Shown here: in pieces, positions 48,985-57,891 of the stretch
Position numbering within the stretch: position 1 is the first letter of the stretch
Layout: each line of letters opens with the position of its first letter
From: JBAYIE01 sp041665785
GTDB taxonomy: Bacteria; Bacteroidota; Bacteroidia; UKL13-3
Direction of reading: 5' to 3'
DNA length: 64,000 bases
Assembly (NCBI GenBank): GCA_041665785.1
Contig: JBAYIE010000001.1
Span: forward strand, 124,001 to 188,000
The notes under the pieces: model-generated
What the model was told of the DNA's origin: nothing
Databases searched by the model: none
The model's input: only the letters and a program-made list of their open reading frames with translations
Translations under genes and position numbers: made by a program

Positions 48985-50181
48985 TTAGAGCAAACTTCTT
49001 CTTTTTAATTCAGAGGTAATCAGTGTGAGTTCTCGTCCGGATTGACCTTTCACGGAAGTGTTTTCCTGTGCGCGGCGAAGCAGGTACGGCATTACCGCCT
49101 GAACGGGTCCATAAGGCAGGTATTTCGCAACATTGAAACCGGCATACGAAAGGTTATAACTGATATGGTCGCTCATGCCAAACAATTGGGAGAAATAGAT
49201 GCGCGAATCGTTATTGGCCACACCACGTTCCTTCATCAGTTTAACCAGCAACATACTGCTGGCTTCATTATGGGTACCGGCACACAAACTGATACGATCC
49301 AATTTGTCTGTACAAAATTTTAAGCCTTCGTTATAATCCCGGTCGGTAGCTTCTTTGTCGGGCTGAATCGGATTCTCGTAACCCAACTGAATGGCGCGTT
49401 CGCGTTCTTTTTCCATATAGGCACCACGAACCAATTTCATTCCCAGATAGTAGTTGTGTTTCAGAGAATCTTCATAGGATTGTTTTAAAAAATCCAATCG
49501 GTCATGGCGATACATCTGAGCCGTATTGAAAACAATAGCCGTGTTTTTATTGTATTTCAACATCATTTCGCGGGCCAAACCGTCGATAGCTTCCTGGATC
49601 CAGCTTTCCTCAGCATCAATAAATATACGGACACTGTGTTGGAAAGCTTTTTCACAAATATGCTCAATCCGCAGTTTAACCTTGTCCAGTTCGCTTTGTT
49701 CTTCACTGGTTAATGAATCGCGGTTGCTCACTTTGTTCAATAATCCAAAACGTGCAACACCGGTAACCTTGAAAACGCAGAAAGGAATACGTTTATCCGT
49801 TTTAGCCTTCTCAATTGTTGCAATAATTTCGTTTGCAGTATACTCAAATTCAGCTTCCTCTTCCTTTCCTTCAACCGAATAATCCAGAATAGAGCCAATT
49901 CCATAGGTATGCAAGGCCTGAATAGTTTGATCGCAGGTATCCATGCTTTCACCTCCGCAGAATTGACGAAACACCGTTGCACGTACAATCCCTTTGATGG
50001 GTAAACGCAATTTGAAACTGGTATTTACAAGTGTGGGAGCCATGCTTACCAGCCAGTTATAACCTATAGCTTTGAATAACCAGTACGACCTTTTGAGATC
50101 GTTATTTGTTTTGGCCTGAAAGGCAATTTCGGTATTGTCGAACGACAGTTTGAAATCCGGATGTATACTTTGTTGAGTCAC
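48985..50181 (-). CDS. Proline dehydrogenase, monofunctional
   Basis: 398 residues. An FAD-dependent TIM barrel oxidises proline to pyrroline-5-carboxylate. Landmarks: FCVFKVTG near 133, RIFIDAEESWIQEAID near 188, MYRHDRLDFLKQS near 222, LGMKLVRGAYMEKER near 245, and the C-terminal YGPVQAVMPYLLRRAQEN, the conserved proline-binding helix with R-R. It lacks the aldehyde dehydrogenase half of PutA. It is divergent from aroB. Confidence 0.92.
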   Translation of the reverse strand: MTQQSIHPDFKLSFDNTEIAFQAKTNNDLKRSYWLFKAIGYNWLVSMAPTLVNTSFKLRLPIKGIVRATVFRQFCGGESMDTCDQTIQALHTYGIGSILDYSVEGKEEEAEFEYTANEIIATIEKAKTDKRIPFCVFKVTGVARFGLLNKVSNRDSLTSEEQSELDKVKLRIEHICEKAFQHSVRIFIDAEESWIQEAIDGLAREMMLKYNKNTAIVFNTAQMYRHDRLDFLKQSYEDSLKHNYYLGMKLVRGAYMEKERERAIQLGYENPIQPDKEATDRDYNEGLKFCTDKLDRISLCAGTHNEASSMLLVKLMKERGVANNDSRIYFSQLFGMSDHISYNLSYAGFNVAKYLPYGPVQAVMPYLLRRAQENTSVKGQSGRELTLITSELKRRSLL

Positions 50182-50246
50182 TGTTGCAGTTTGGATTAGA
50201 TTTAGTTAAATTTATTTTTCAAATTTGACCACGCAAAAGTAATATT

Positions 50247-51305
50247 TTGAAGGAATACCATTTTAAAGATTTCAGTATATATGTTGGAAATGAAATTTTC
50301 GAGGTTCTGCTCGAAAATATGATCCGGTCATCTTATTCCAAAGTCTTTATTCTGGTGGATGAAAATACGGAGAAATTTTGTCTGCCCAGGCTTTCTAAAT
50401 ATTTCTTTGACATTCACAAGATCAGCGTCAGAAGCGGAGAAGCAGCCAAAGACCTTGCTTCCGCCCAACTGGTTTGGGATCAGTTATTAAAGCATCAGGC
50501 CGACCGCAAATCCGTATTGATTAATCTGGGAGGAGGGGTAGTGGGCGATTTAGGTGGTTTTTGCGCGGCTACCTACAAACGTGGGATTGAATGCATTAAC
50601 ATACCAACCACATTGTTATCCATGGTAGATTCTTCGCTTGGCGGTAAAACCGGTATCGATTATCATGGGGTGAAAAATGCAATTGGTGTTATTCAACAAC
50701 CTCATGCAGTGTATGTTCACCCTCCCTTATTAGCCAGCTTGCCCCAGCGTGAAGTACTGGGTGGTTATGCAGAAATGCTCAAGCATGGTCTGATTGCTGA
50801 TGAGGATTATTGGGAAGAACTGATTCGCGTGGAAACCCTTGATATAACTTCACTGAGCCCCCTTATCCATGGTTCTATAAAAATTAAAATGCGCATTGTG
50901 AAGCGGGATCCGCAAGAAAACGGAGAACGTAAATTACTTAACTTTGGTCATACAATCGGGCATGCCCTGGAGTCGTATTCATTGATGCATGATAAGAATC
51001 ATCTCCGGCATGGTGAAGCAATTGCCATCGGTATGATCTGTGAAGCGTTTCTTTCTTATCAGAAATGTGGTCTATCCAACAAAGAATTAAAGAAAATTTC
51101 ACAACATATTCTCGCGCACTTCCCTAAATATTCATTGCGGAATATACTTTCACCCGAGTTAATCACCTTGATGCGCCAGGATAAAAAGAATGTAGGAGAT
51201 ACGTTGCAATTTGCTTTACTAAAACGCATTGGCAAAGGGGTAATCGACATTCCCTGCACGGAATCTGAAATTGCGCTCGCCCTGAATTATTACGATGAAT
51301 TATGA
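50247..51305 (+). CDS. aroB: 3-dehydroquinate synthase
   Basis: Second step of the shikimate pathway: turns DAHP into 3-dehydroquinate. 352 residues from a TTG start (MKEYHFKDFSIYVG), since no closer ATG exists. NAD-binding and metal-binding motifs are present: INLGGGVVGDLGGFCAATYKRG near 90, PTTLLSMVDSSLGGKTGID near 115, RKLLNFGHTIGHALE near 225 with a zinc histidine, and RHGEAIAIGM near 250. The stop overlaps the aroA start (ATGA), so the two are translationally coupled. Confidence 0.95.
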   Translation: MKEYHFKDFSIYVGNEIFEVLLENMIRSSYSKVFILVDENTEKFCLPRLSKYFFDIHKISVRSGEAAKDLASAQLVWDQLLKHQADRKSVLINLGGGVVGDLGGFCAATYKRGIECINIPTTLLSMVDSSLGGKTGIDYHGVKNAIGVIQQPHAVYVHPPLLASLPQREVLGGYAEMLKHGLIADEDYWEELIRVETLDITSLSPLIHGSIKIKMRIVKRDPQENGERKLLNFGHTIGHALESYSLMHDKNHLRHGEAIAIGMICEAFLSYQKCGLSNKELKKISQHILAHFPKYSLRNILSPELITLMRQDKKNVGDTLQFALLKRIGKGVIDIPCTESEIALALNYYDEL

Positions 51306-52528
51306 GCATTATCGGGATCTCTCATCCTTCCCGCAAATTGCAAGGACAAGTAAATTTGCCTGCCTCCAAAAGTATCAGCAATCGATTATTGATACTGCAG
51401 CAATTGTTTCCAGGCAGAATTAGTATTGACAATTTATCTCAAGCCGACGACAGCATTATACTGCAACAAGCATTAACACAAAAGACCGGATCCATAAACC
51501 TGAAAAATGCCGGAACCTGTTTGCGGTTTTTACTGGCCTATTTTTCCATCACTCCAGGTGAAGTGATATTACACGGAACGGAAAGATTACATCAACGACC
51601 CGTTGGCGAATTAATTAATGCCTTACGATTACTTGGTGCCGAAATAGATTGTATCGACAAGGAAGGATTTGCTCCCTTGCGAATACGAGGTAAAAAACTG
51701 CATGGAGGAAGTATATCCATGCAAGCTGCTCAAAGTAGTCAGCACGCAAGTGCTTTGATGCTGATTGCACCGGCTCTCGAAGACGGATTGGTGCTTACTA
51801 TTGAAGGTGAATCTACTTCGGCCTCTTATCTGGAAATGACTGAGAAACTAATGTACGATTGTGGGTTTATAATGGAAGTAAGCGAACAGAAATACGATAT
51901 ACCACCACAATGGCCACGAAATGTAAATGTATCGGTTGAACCCGACTGGAGTGCAGCATCGTATTGGTATTGCATGACCTGTTTAAGTATAGAGGCTGAC
52001 CTGCACATGAACGGATTAACACGATCTTATTTACAAGGCGATGTTGCCATTGCAAATTACATGGAGCATTTTGGTGTTCAATCACATTTCAATGAGAAGG
52101 GAGTCAGGTTAGCAAAATCACCTCCGGTATTACAAGATGCGCAATACAACATGAACGAACAGCCCGACCTGGTTCCGGCTATGGCAGTGGCTTTTGCCGC
52201 ATTAGGGGTAAATGCGAAGTTCGAACATATAGCTCATCTCCGGTTTAAAGAGAGCGATAGATTAAAGGCGCTGGAAACGGAATTGAACAGGTGCGGATTT
52301 AAAGCCGTCGCAGGTATAGATAACCTCCAAATAATAGCCAGCCAACCCGATTTAACAACTACACCTTGCATTCAAACTTACGGCGATCATCGTATGGCAA
52401 TGGCCTTTGCTCCACTCGCTTTAGTTTGGGATGAATTACAAATCGAAAATCCGGAAGTGGTAGAGAAATCATATCCTGGCTTTTGGGATGAACTGAAAAA
52501 AGTTGGATTCTTACTTCGAACCATTTAA
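51302..52528 (+). CDS. aroA: 5-enolpyruvylshikimate-3-phosphate synthase
   Basis: Condenses shikimate-3-phosphate with PEP. 408 residues in two domains. Key motifs: LPASKSISNRLL with the catalytic Lys, NAGTCLRFLLAYF near 78 (G and R kept), LHQRPVGELI, SSQHASALML near 143, DLVPAMAVAF near 300 with the catalytic Asp, RFKESDRL near 323, and YGDHRMAMAFAPLAL near 360. The A-to-C change in the NAGT loop and F in place of the usual P are, as far as I recall, common in Bacteroidota. It overlaps aroB by 4 nt. Confidence 0.94.
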   Translation: MSIIGISHPSRKLQGQVNLPASKSISNRLLILQQLFPGRISIDNLSQADDSIILQQALTQKTGSINLKNAGTCLRFLLAYFSITPGEVILHGTERLHQRPVGELINALRLLGAEIDCIDKEGFAPLRIRGKKLHGGSISMQAAQSSQHASALMLIAPALEDGLVLTIEGESTSASYLEMTEKLMYDCGFIMEVSEQKYDIPPQWPRNVNVSVEPDWSAASYWYCMTCLSIEADLHMNGLTRSYLQGDVAIANYMEHFGVQSHFNEKGVRLAKSPPVLQDAQYNMNEQPDLVPAMAVAFAALGVNAKFEHIAHLRFKESDRLKALETELNRCGFKAVAGIDNLQIIASQPDLTTTPCIQTYGDHRMAMAFAPLALVWDELQIENPEVVEKSYPGFWDELKKVGFLLRTI

Positions 52529-52604
52529 TTTTTTTGAAAGGGATACTTATGGAGTATTTTATACTGAACAAGTCTTAACGTGTAGATTATCGCATTTGTT
52601 AAAC

Positions 52605-53741
52605 TTATACCTCCGGAGTTAATCGAAATATGGCATCAGCTAATTGATTGGCCATTTTTTCGGTATCAAACAATTCTTTCAAACGGATGATTCGTTTTTC
52701 TCTATCCGGCTCCGTAAAACTGCTTTGAAATACCCGGTTCAATTGCAGTTGAAATTCTTCCGGAGTGTTGGCAATAGTGCATAGTTCTTCACATCCGGTA
52801 TTCAAAACCATGGGTGTATTTGCCAATACAAACCTGCCCTGATATAATACATTGATGAGTTTTAGTTTTATCCCTGTATCCTGAAAAGTAGGAACAACAT
52901 TCACCTGCGCTTTGCGCGTCATATCAGCAATTTCATCGGTGCTTAAATCGGAAAACAATTTTACCTGAGGTACCTCCTTTATAAGTTTCAGAAGAGCTTC
53001 TGACGGGTTGTTGCCTGCAATAAAAAGTGGATGGTTTACGTGACGGAATACCTTGTCGGTCAGGAATCGTGCTGCTTCATCGTTTTCACCTACGCTGAGT
53101 TTTCCATGATAAAAGGCATAGGTGCCATTACCGGTTAATGAACTTACCCGGGTGTTGGGATGAAATGCGGTGATATGTATGACGTGTGGGAATTTCAATT
53201 GTAGATACTTCATATCGTTCACTGAAATGGCAGCTATCAACGACGCATGATGCAGTTGTTGCTCATAATGGCGTAGTTTTCTTGATTCTATCCGATAAAA
53301 TATTTTTCGAAACCATGAGCTTTCAACCTGTTCAAGATTCTGGTAATAATCGTGCTCTATATTATGCATCCTGACTACTTTCACCCTGTTTTGCAACAAT
53401 GCATGATTCAGAAAACCACAAGTATGTAATCCTTCAAAAAGGATAGGGTAGTGATCAGCTGACAGTCGTGTCAGTAGATGATTGTTCATACGCGACGAAA
53501 CAATATAAGGTAGTTTAGAAAATGGATTTACCCATTTACTCCGTTTGTAATAAAAAACATTTTCGCAACAGGCATTCAATTCCGGATTTATTTTACGCCC
53601 GTATTCAAATGCATGTAAGATAACTTTAACCCCGATCTCATGCAGAGCTTTGATTTTGTAAAATACATCGATAACGCCGCCATAATTCGGAGGATAAGGA
53701 TTATCAAAAGATACTATATGTAACTTTCGTTCAGAGTTCAT
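52605..53741 (-). CDS. Glycosyltransferase, GT4-like
   Basis: 378 residues with the GT-B layout. The N-terminal domain opens LHIVSFDNPYPPNYGGVID, with a glycine-rich acceptor loop typical of GT4. The C-terminal domain has AFYHGKLSVGENDEAARFL near 210, FIAGNNPS near 240, and VVPTFQDTGIKLKLINVLYQGRF near 290 where a canonical E of the EX7E motif is replaced by a K-rich helix. The donor and acceptor are unknown. It overlaps the downstream end of the next glycosyltransferase by 11 nt. Confidence 0.82.
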   Translation of the reverse strand: MNSERKLHIVSFDNPYPPNYGGVIDVFYKIKALHEIGVKVILHAFEYGRKINPELNACCENVFYYKRSKWVNPFSKLPYIVSSRMNNHLLTRLSADHYPILFEGLHTCGFLNHALLQNRVKVVRMHNIEHDYYQNLEQVESSWFRKIFYRIESRKLRHYEQQLHHASLIAAISVNDMKYLQLKFPHVIHITAFHPNTRVSSLTGNGTYAFYHGKLSVGENDEAARFLTDKVFRHVNHPLFIAGNNPSEALLKLIKEVPQVKLFSDLSTDEIADMTRKAQVNVVPTFQDTGIKLKLINVLYQGRFVLANTPMVLNTGCEELCTIANTPEEFQLQLNRVFQSSFTEPDREKRIIRLKELFDTEKMANQLADAIFRLTPEV

Positions 53742-54825
53742 TGTACAAACGTATTAAATGTTGCTCTTCAAGTTGCCAGTTGAATTGAGTTCGTGCAGCC
53801 CGGCAATTGGCCTGAAGTTGCGCATAATAAGCATGATCCGACAATAAGCGCTCTATACTTTTTAAGATTGATTCCTTGTGCAATGCCGACAATACAGCTA
53901 CTTCGTATTCCGCATTGATGAGCTGATATTCCGGAAAATCTGCACAGATTTGCGGAATAGCGGCATGCATATAATTAAAAAATTTATTGCTCAGCGAATA
54001 CCTGTAACTAAGACTGTCATCCGATAGCAGATTGATGCCAATAGTTGCTTCAGCTGTTAACTTACGCAAAGCATCCGGCTGTACATACCCAAGTAATTCC
54101 ACTTTATTTTCAATGCCAAGTTGCCTGATTTGTTCTTCCAGTATACTCCGGATGGGTCCATCGCCTGCAACCCTGAAAGTCGCATTTAACTGAGGCATAC
54201 AATCCAGGATTTCTTCCAATCCACGTCCGGGGTTCAAATCGCCCTGGTATAAAATAACGGCATCAGTAGCTTGAACATTGTTGTTTGTTTCCGATAACAA
54301 GGGCACATTGCGAATTACATGAAAAGTCAGATGATGTTGATCCGTAAAGATCATTGCAAGGCTTTTCGAAACAGTATATCGTAGATGCGTATGGCGGATA
54401 CAGGCCAGCTCCGTCCATTCCCAGCATTTTTGTATCCATTTGCGCCCTTTCAACTCGGGTACTTCCGTAAAATATTCATGTGCATCAAATACCAGCTTTC
54501 TGCTTTTGATGCGGGATATAAAGGTGTTTGGTAGCAAGGTATCTGTATCTATTGCCGCATAAATATCGAATTTGTTCAGCAACAAATACCAGGTTAACCG
54601 TATGGTATATTCGATGTAAAAGAGTTTTCCCTTTTCAAAAAAACACGGAATTCGTTTTTGGGAATATGGTTGCAACTGTAATGCAGGAGATTGTTTGCGT
54701 TTTCTACCAATCAATGTAACCCGATAGCCGGCTTTATGCAATGAGTTGCAGATGCGTGACATGCGTTGATCAAAGACCAGATCGTTTGTAACGGTAAATG
54801 AAATACGTTTATTTATTCCTTCCAC
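53731..54825 (-). CDS. Glycosyltransferase, GT4-like
   Basis: 364 residues with the GT-B fold. It opens ISFTVTNDLVFDQRMSRICNSL, a start seen in family 4 enzymes with an N-terminal acceptor domain. FDAHEYFTEVPEL is near 112, VILYQGDLNPGRGLEEIL near 192, FRVAGDGPIR near 216, and the C-terminal helix with EX-type spacing is SYRYSLSNKFFNYMHAAIP near 280. It likely adds a sugar to a lipid or polysaccharide, with the companion enzyme encoded at 52605. Overlaps recQ by 13 nt, so the three genes form one operon. Confidence 0.84.
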   Translation of the reverse strand: MEGINKRISFTVTNDLVFDQRMSRICNSLHKAGYRVTLIGRKRKQSPALQLQPYSQKRIPCFFEKGKLFYIEYTIRLTWYLLLNKFDIYAAIDTDTLLPNTFISRIKSRKLVFDAHEYFTEVPELKGRKWIQKCWEWTELACIRHTHLRYTVSKSLAMIFTDQHHLTFHVIRNVPLLSETNNNVQATDAVILYQGDLNPGRGLEEILDCMPQLNATFRVAGDGPIRSILEEQIRQLGIENKVELLGYVQPDALRKLTAEATIGINLLSDDSLSYRYSLSNKFFNYMHAAIPQICADFPEYQLINAEYEVAVLSALHKESILKSIERLLSDHAYYAQLQANCRAARTQFNWQLEEQHLIRLYNEL

Positions 54826-56717
54826 TTCAGGTGTTGCTGTTCGTTGTAGTGCAATTTATCGTTATCCAATAAATATCGGACTACTTCAATGATTTTTTCG
54901 GGAGATGCGGTATGTACGCTTTCAGCCAGGGTATTCACTGGTTGTGCCTTTATGAGGCATTGATATTTGATTTGTTCAATGAGAGATTCAAATTCTACCG
55001 CACTTAGATTCATCTTTTTTTGTTGCAGGCAAATGTCACAAATTCCGCAGTCATGTGAATCCGATTGATCAAAATAGGCTACCAGCTTCCTGCTGCGGCA
55101 TACAGCATCGTTGCCGGCATATTCCACCAAAGCATTCAATTTGTTCACAGCAATTTTTTTGCGTTCATTGATGCGATGATGGTAGGCCGGAAACTCTTCG
55201 TTGGCTATACGGCTGTGCAAAAAGACGATCTGTGGTTTATCTTTTTGAGGCAGGTAATCAACCAGCCGTTGCTGATGCATAAAATTTAAAAGTTTCACCA
55301 CAGTATGTTCTTCGGTCTGTCCTCTCCGTGCAATCACACTTTCCTGGATGGCCGTATGTTGGTCAAACAATCCTCCATAACAGCGCAGAAGAAGTTTGAT
55401 GAAATTGTCGTATTGCGGATGTTCTACCTGAAATTTGTACAATTGATCATGATGCAACAATATTTTGAGTTTGGCCGGTTCATAAAAGCTATCGCTCATC
55501 ATCAGTAAATCTGCAGCCTCAAGTGTTTTCAAGGCGCCGTAAACGATGGAAGGATGAATTTTAAACTTCTCATCAAAATCACCAATATCAAAATCGTAAC
55601 TACGATCGGCATTGAATCCAACGGCCAGTGCATAGTAATTGCACAATGCATTGTATACACGGATTATATCTTTGTTTTCAGGATAATTGAGTTTTAAACG
55701 GTCGATGGCTTCGTGTTCATCCGGTTTCCCATACAACAAAACAGCATAGGCTTTCTGTTCATCACGCCCGGCTCTTCCGGCTTCCTGATAATAACTTTCG
55801 GGCGAATCCGGAATTTCAAAATGGATCACCAGACGAACGTCGGGCTTGTCTATTCCCATGCCAAACGCATTGGTACATACCATAATGCGTGTTTGATTTT
55901 TAATCCATGCTTCCTGTTTATGCATGCGCAGTTCGTGGGTAAGTCCGGCATGGTAATAATCAGACCGGTAACCTTTCATTTTCAGAAAATGTGAGATTTC
56001 CTGTGTTTTTTTTCGGTTACGCACATACACCAGCGTTGATCCTTTAACTCTTGAAAGAATATGCAAGAGTTTTCCGAATTTGTCTTCCGTGCGGTTTACC
56101 ACATAGGAAATGTTTTTCCGTTCGAAACTTTTTACAAAAACGTTTTTCTTTTTAAAGCCCAGCTTCTCCTGAATGTCGTTTACAACATCAGTAGTGGCTG
56201 AAGCTGTTAATGCCATGATGGGTACTTTTGGGAAATACGTCCGGATTTCGGCAATCTGCAGATATTCGGGACGGAAATCATAACCCCACTGCGAAATACA
56301 ATGTGCTTCATCAACAGCAAATAAGGAAACCTGCATTTGTTTAATATGCTCTCTAACAATTTCACTTCGCAGGCGTTCCGGAGATAAATACAAAAAGCGG
56401 ATTTCACCATGAATACAATTGTTCAGAATCAGGTTGTTTTCATGATACGATAAACCGGAATAAATGGCTTTGGCTGAAATACCCTTTGCTGTGAGATGTT
56501 CCACCTGATCTTTCATCAGGGCAATCAAGGGCGAAACCACAATGCAAATGCCTTCTCCGGCCATTGCGGGTACCTGAAAACACAACGATTTTCCACCACC
56601 CGTGGGCAATAAGGCAAGCGTATCATTGCCAGCCAGTACCGAACGGATTATTTCTTCCTGCAGAGGCCGGAAAGAGTCATACCCCCAGTAGGTTTTTAAT
56701 GTTTCGTGGATATTCAA
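54813..56717 (-). CDS. recQ: ATP-dependent DNA helicase RecQ
   Basis: 634 residues; a 3'-5' helicase used in recombination and repair. Superfamily 2 motifs: GGGKSLCFQVPA near 42, VVSPLIALMKDQ, the DEAH box in AVDEAHCISQWGYDFRPEY near 135 with the RecQ-specific aromatic loop, ALTASAT, and QEAGRAGRDEQKA near 315. The RQC zinc site is seen as C-x16-C-x2-C-x2-C near 548-572. The C-terminal HRDC domain is not evident and the tail ends in a short helix-turn-helix-like region. It overlaps a glycosyltransferase downstream. Confidence 0.95.
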   Translation of the reverse strand: MNIHETLKTYWGYDSFRPLQEEIIRSVLAGNDTLALLPTGGGKSLCFQVPAMAGEGICIVVSPLIALMKDQVEHLTAKGISAKAIYSGLSYHENNLILNNCIHGEIRFLYLSPERLRSEIVREHIKQMQVSLFAVDEAHCISQWGYDFRPEYLQIAEIRTYFPKVPIMALTASATTDVVNDIQEKLGFKKKNVFVKSFERKNISYVVNRTEDKFGKLLHILSRVKGSTLVYVRNRKKTQEISHFLKMKGYRSDYYHAGLTHELRMHKQEAWIKNQTRIMVCTNAFGMGIDKPDVRLVIHFEIPDSPESYYQEAGRAGRDEQKAYAVLLYGKPDEHEAIDRLKLNYPENKDIIRVYNALCNYYALAVGFNADRSYDFDIGDFDEKFKIHPSIVYGALKTLEAADLLMMSDSFYEPAKLKILLHHDQLYKFQVEHPQYDNFIKLLLRCYGGLFDQHTAIQESVIARRGQTEEHTVVKLLNFMHQQRLVDYLPQKDKPQIVFLHSRIANEEFPAYHHRINERKKIAVNKLNALVEYAGNDAVCRSRKLVAYFDQSDSHDCGICDICLQQKKMNLSAVEFESLIEQIKYQCLIKAQPVNTLAESVHTASPEKIIEVVRYLLDNDKLHYNEQQHLKWKE

Positions 56718-56776
56718 GCTGGGGGCTAAATTAGTGAATTTACCATGATCTTGTTTTGCGGTATCCCAACTGGAAA

Positions 56777-56836
56777 TTACGAAGTACTTATTACAAAGTA
56801 CGAATTACGAATTACGAAGTACGAATTACGAAGTAC
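56777..56836 (-). repeat. Second heptad family, TTACGAA/GTACGAA
   Basis: Eight 7-bp units with words TTACGAA, GTACGAA, TTACAAA and GTACTTA, plus a trailing partial unit. They lie 60 nt upstream of the recQ start codon and about 80 bp from the larger AATAACC array, separated by non-repetitive sequence. Confidence 0.6.
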
Positions 56837-56915
56837 CTGCCTCTCGGAAGAAGGCATTAGCTATTAACAATTTCCAAATAAGGTACGGGCAATTACATGT
56901 AGGTCCCCAACACGT

Positions 56916-57139
56916 ATTAACCAATAACCAATAACCAATAACCATTAACTAATAACCAATAACCATTAACTAATAACCATTAACTAATAACCATTAACTA
57001 ATAACCATTAACTAATAACCAATAACCATTAACTAATAACCATTAACCATTAACCATTAACTAATAACCAATAACCAATAACCAATAACCAATAACCAAT
57101 AACCAATAACCAATAACCAATAACCAATAACCAATAACC
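56916..57139 (+). repeat. Large AATAACC heptad array between recQ and lolD
   Basis: Exactly 32 consecutive 7-bp units over 224 bp using only three words: AATAACC, ATTAACT and ATTAACC. ATTAACT is always followed by AATAACC. The last eleven units are all AATAACC. The array ends 1 nt before the lolD stop codon region. The remaining part of the 423-bp gap (56837-56915) has no visible features. Confidence 0.9.
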
Positions 57140-57140
57140 A

Positions 57141-57791
57141 CTACCCAATTATCCCATCCTTCATCACCAGTTTCCGGTCGGCCCTGTTGGCCAGTTCTTC
57201 ATTGTGTGTAACGATGACAAAGGTTTGGTTGAGTTCTTTTCGCAGATCAAAAAACAGGTTGTGCAATTCAATGGCATGTTGAGAATCAAGATTACCGGAA
57301 GGTTCATCAGCCAGAACAACAGATGGTTTGTTGATTAAAGCTCTGGCAACAGCAACACGTTGTTGTTCGCCACCTGAAAGCTCTGAAGGTTTATGGTGCA
57401 TGCGATCCCTGATGTTCAGCAATTCAAACAAGTGTAGCGCCCGCGCTTCGGTTTCTTTTTTACTTTTCTTTCCAATCCAGGCAGGCATGCAGGTATTTTC
57501 ATATGCGCTAAACTCTGGCAGCAATTGATGAAACTGAAAAATAAACCCGATATGTTGATTCCGGAAGGCAGAAAGCATACGTGATTTTAACTGGGTAATA
57601 TCCTGCCCCTGAATATAAATATGACCGGAATCAGCCTTTTCCAGTGTTCCCAGAATCTGCAATAGTGTTGTTTTTCCGGCGCCACTGGCCCCAACAATGG
57701 AAACGATTTCCCCGGCAGCAATATGCAGGTTAATCCCTTTAAGCACATGCAGGTTGTTGTATGATTTTGTAATATTCCTCGTCTCGATCAT
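57141..57791 (-). CDS. lolD: ABC transporter ATPase, LolD-like
   Basis: 216 residues. Walker A is GASGAGKTT near 35-43, the Q-loop segment FIFQFHQLLPEFSAYEN near 83, the signature LSGGEQQR near 138, Walker B VVLADEPSGNLD near 158-169, and the H-loop THN near 195. The FQFHQLLPEF text is typical of LolD, which powers lipoprotein release from the inner membrane; a MacB-type partner is the alternative. No membrane subunit gene is adjacent. The stop TAG abuts the heptad array. Confidence 0.88.
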   Translation of the reverse strand: MIETRNITKSYNNLHVLKGINLHIAAGEIVSIVGASGAGKTTLLQILGTLEKADSGHIYIQGQDITQLKSRMLSAFRNQHIGFIFQFHQLLPEFSAYENTCMPAWIGKKSKKETEARALHLFELLNIRDRMHHKPSELSGGEQQRVAVARALINKPSVVLADEPSGNLDSQHAIELHNLFFDLRKELNQTFVIVTHNEELANRADRKLVMKDGIIG

Positions 57792-57866
57792 GGGTCACCA
57801 AAAATGCATAATTTTAGTTGCTTATTCACAACCGAAAAAATCTTTTCCAGAAGTAAAAGGAAAGCC

Positions 57867-57874
57867 TATTTTCG
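57867..57874 (+). promoter_or_regulatory. Promoter-like box for sucC
   Basis: TATTTTCG, 17 nt before the sucC ATG; a one-base variant of TAnnTTTG. Confidence 0.3.
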
Positions 57875-57891
57875 CACACAAATTTTGAAGA

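Noticed and set aside
51302..52528. Altered residues in the AroA NAGT loop as a sign of herbicide tolerance
   Set aside because: The glycine and arginine that matter are kept, and as I recall such changes are common in Bacteroidota AroA.
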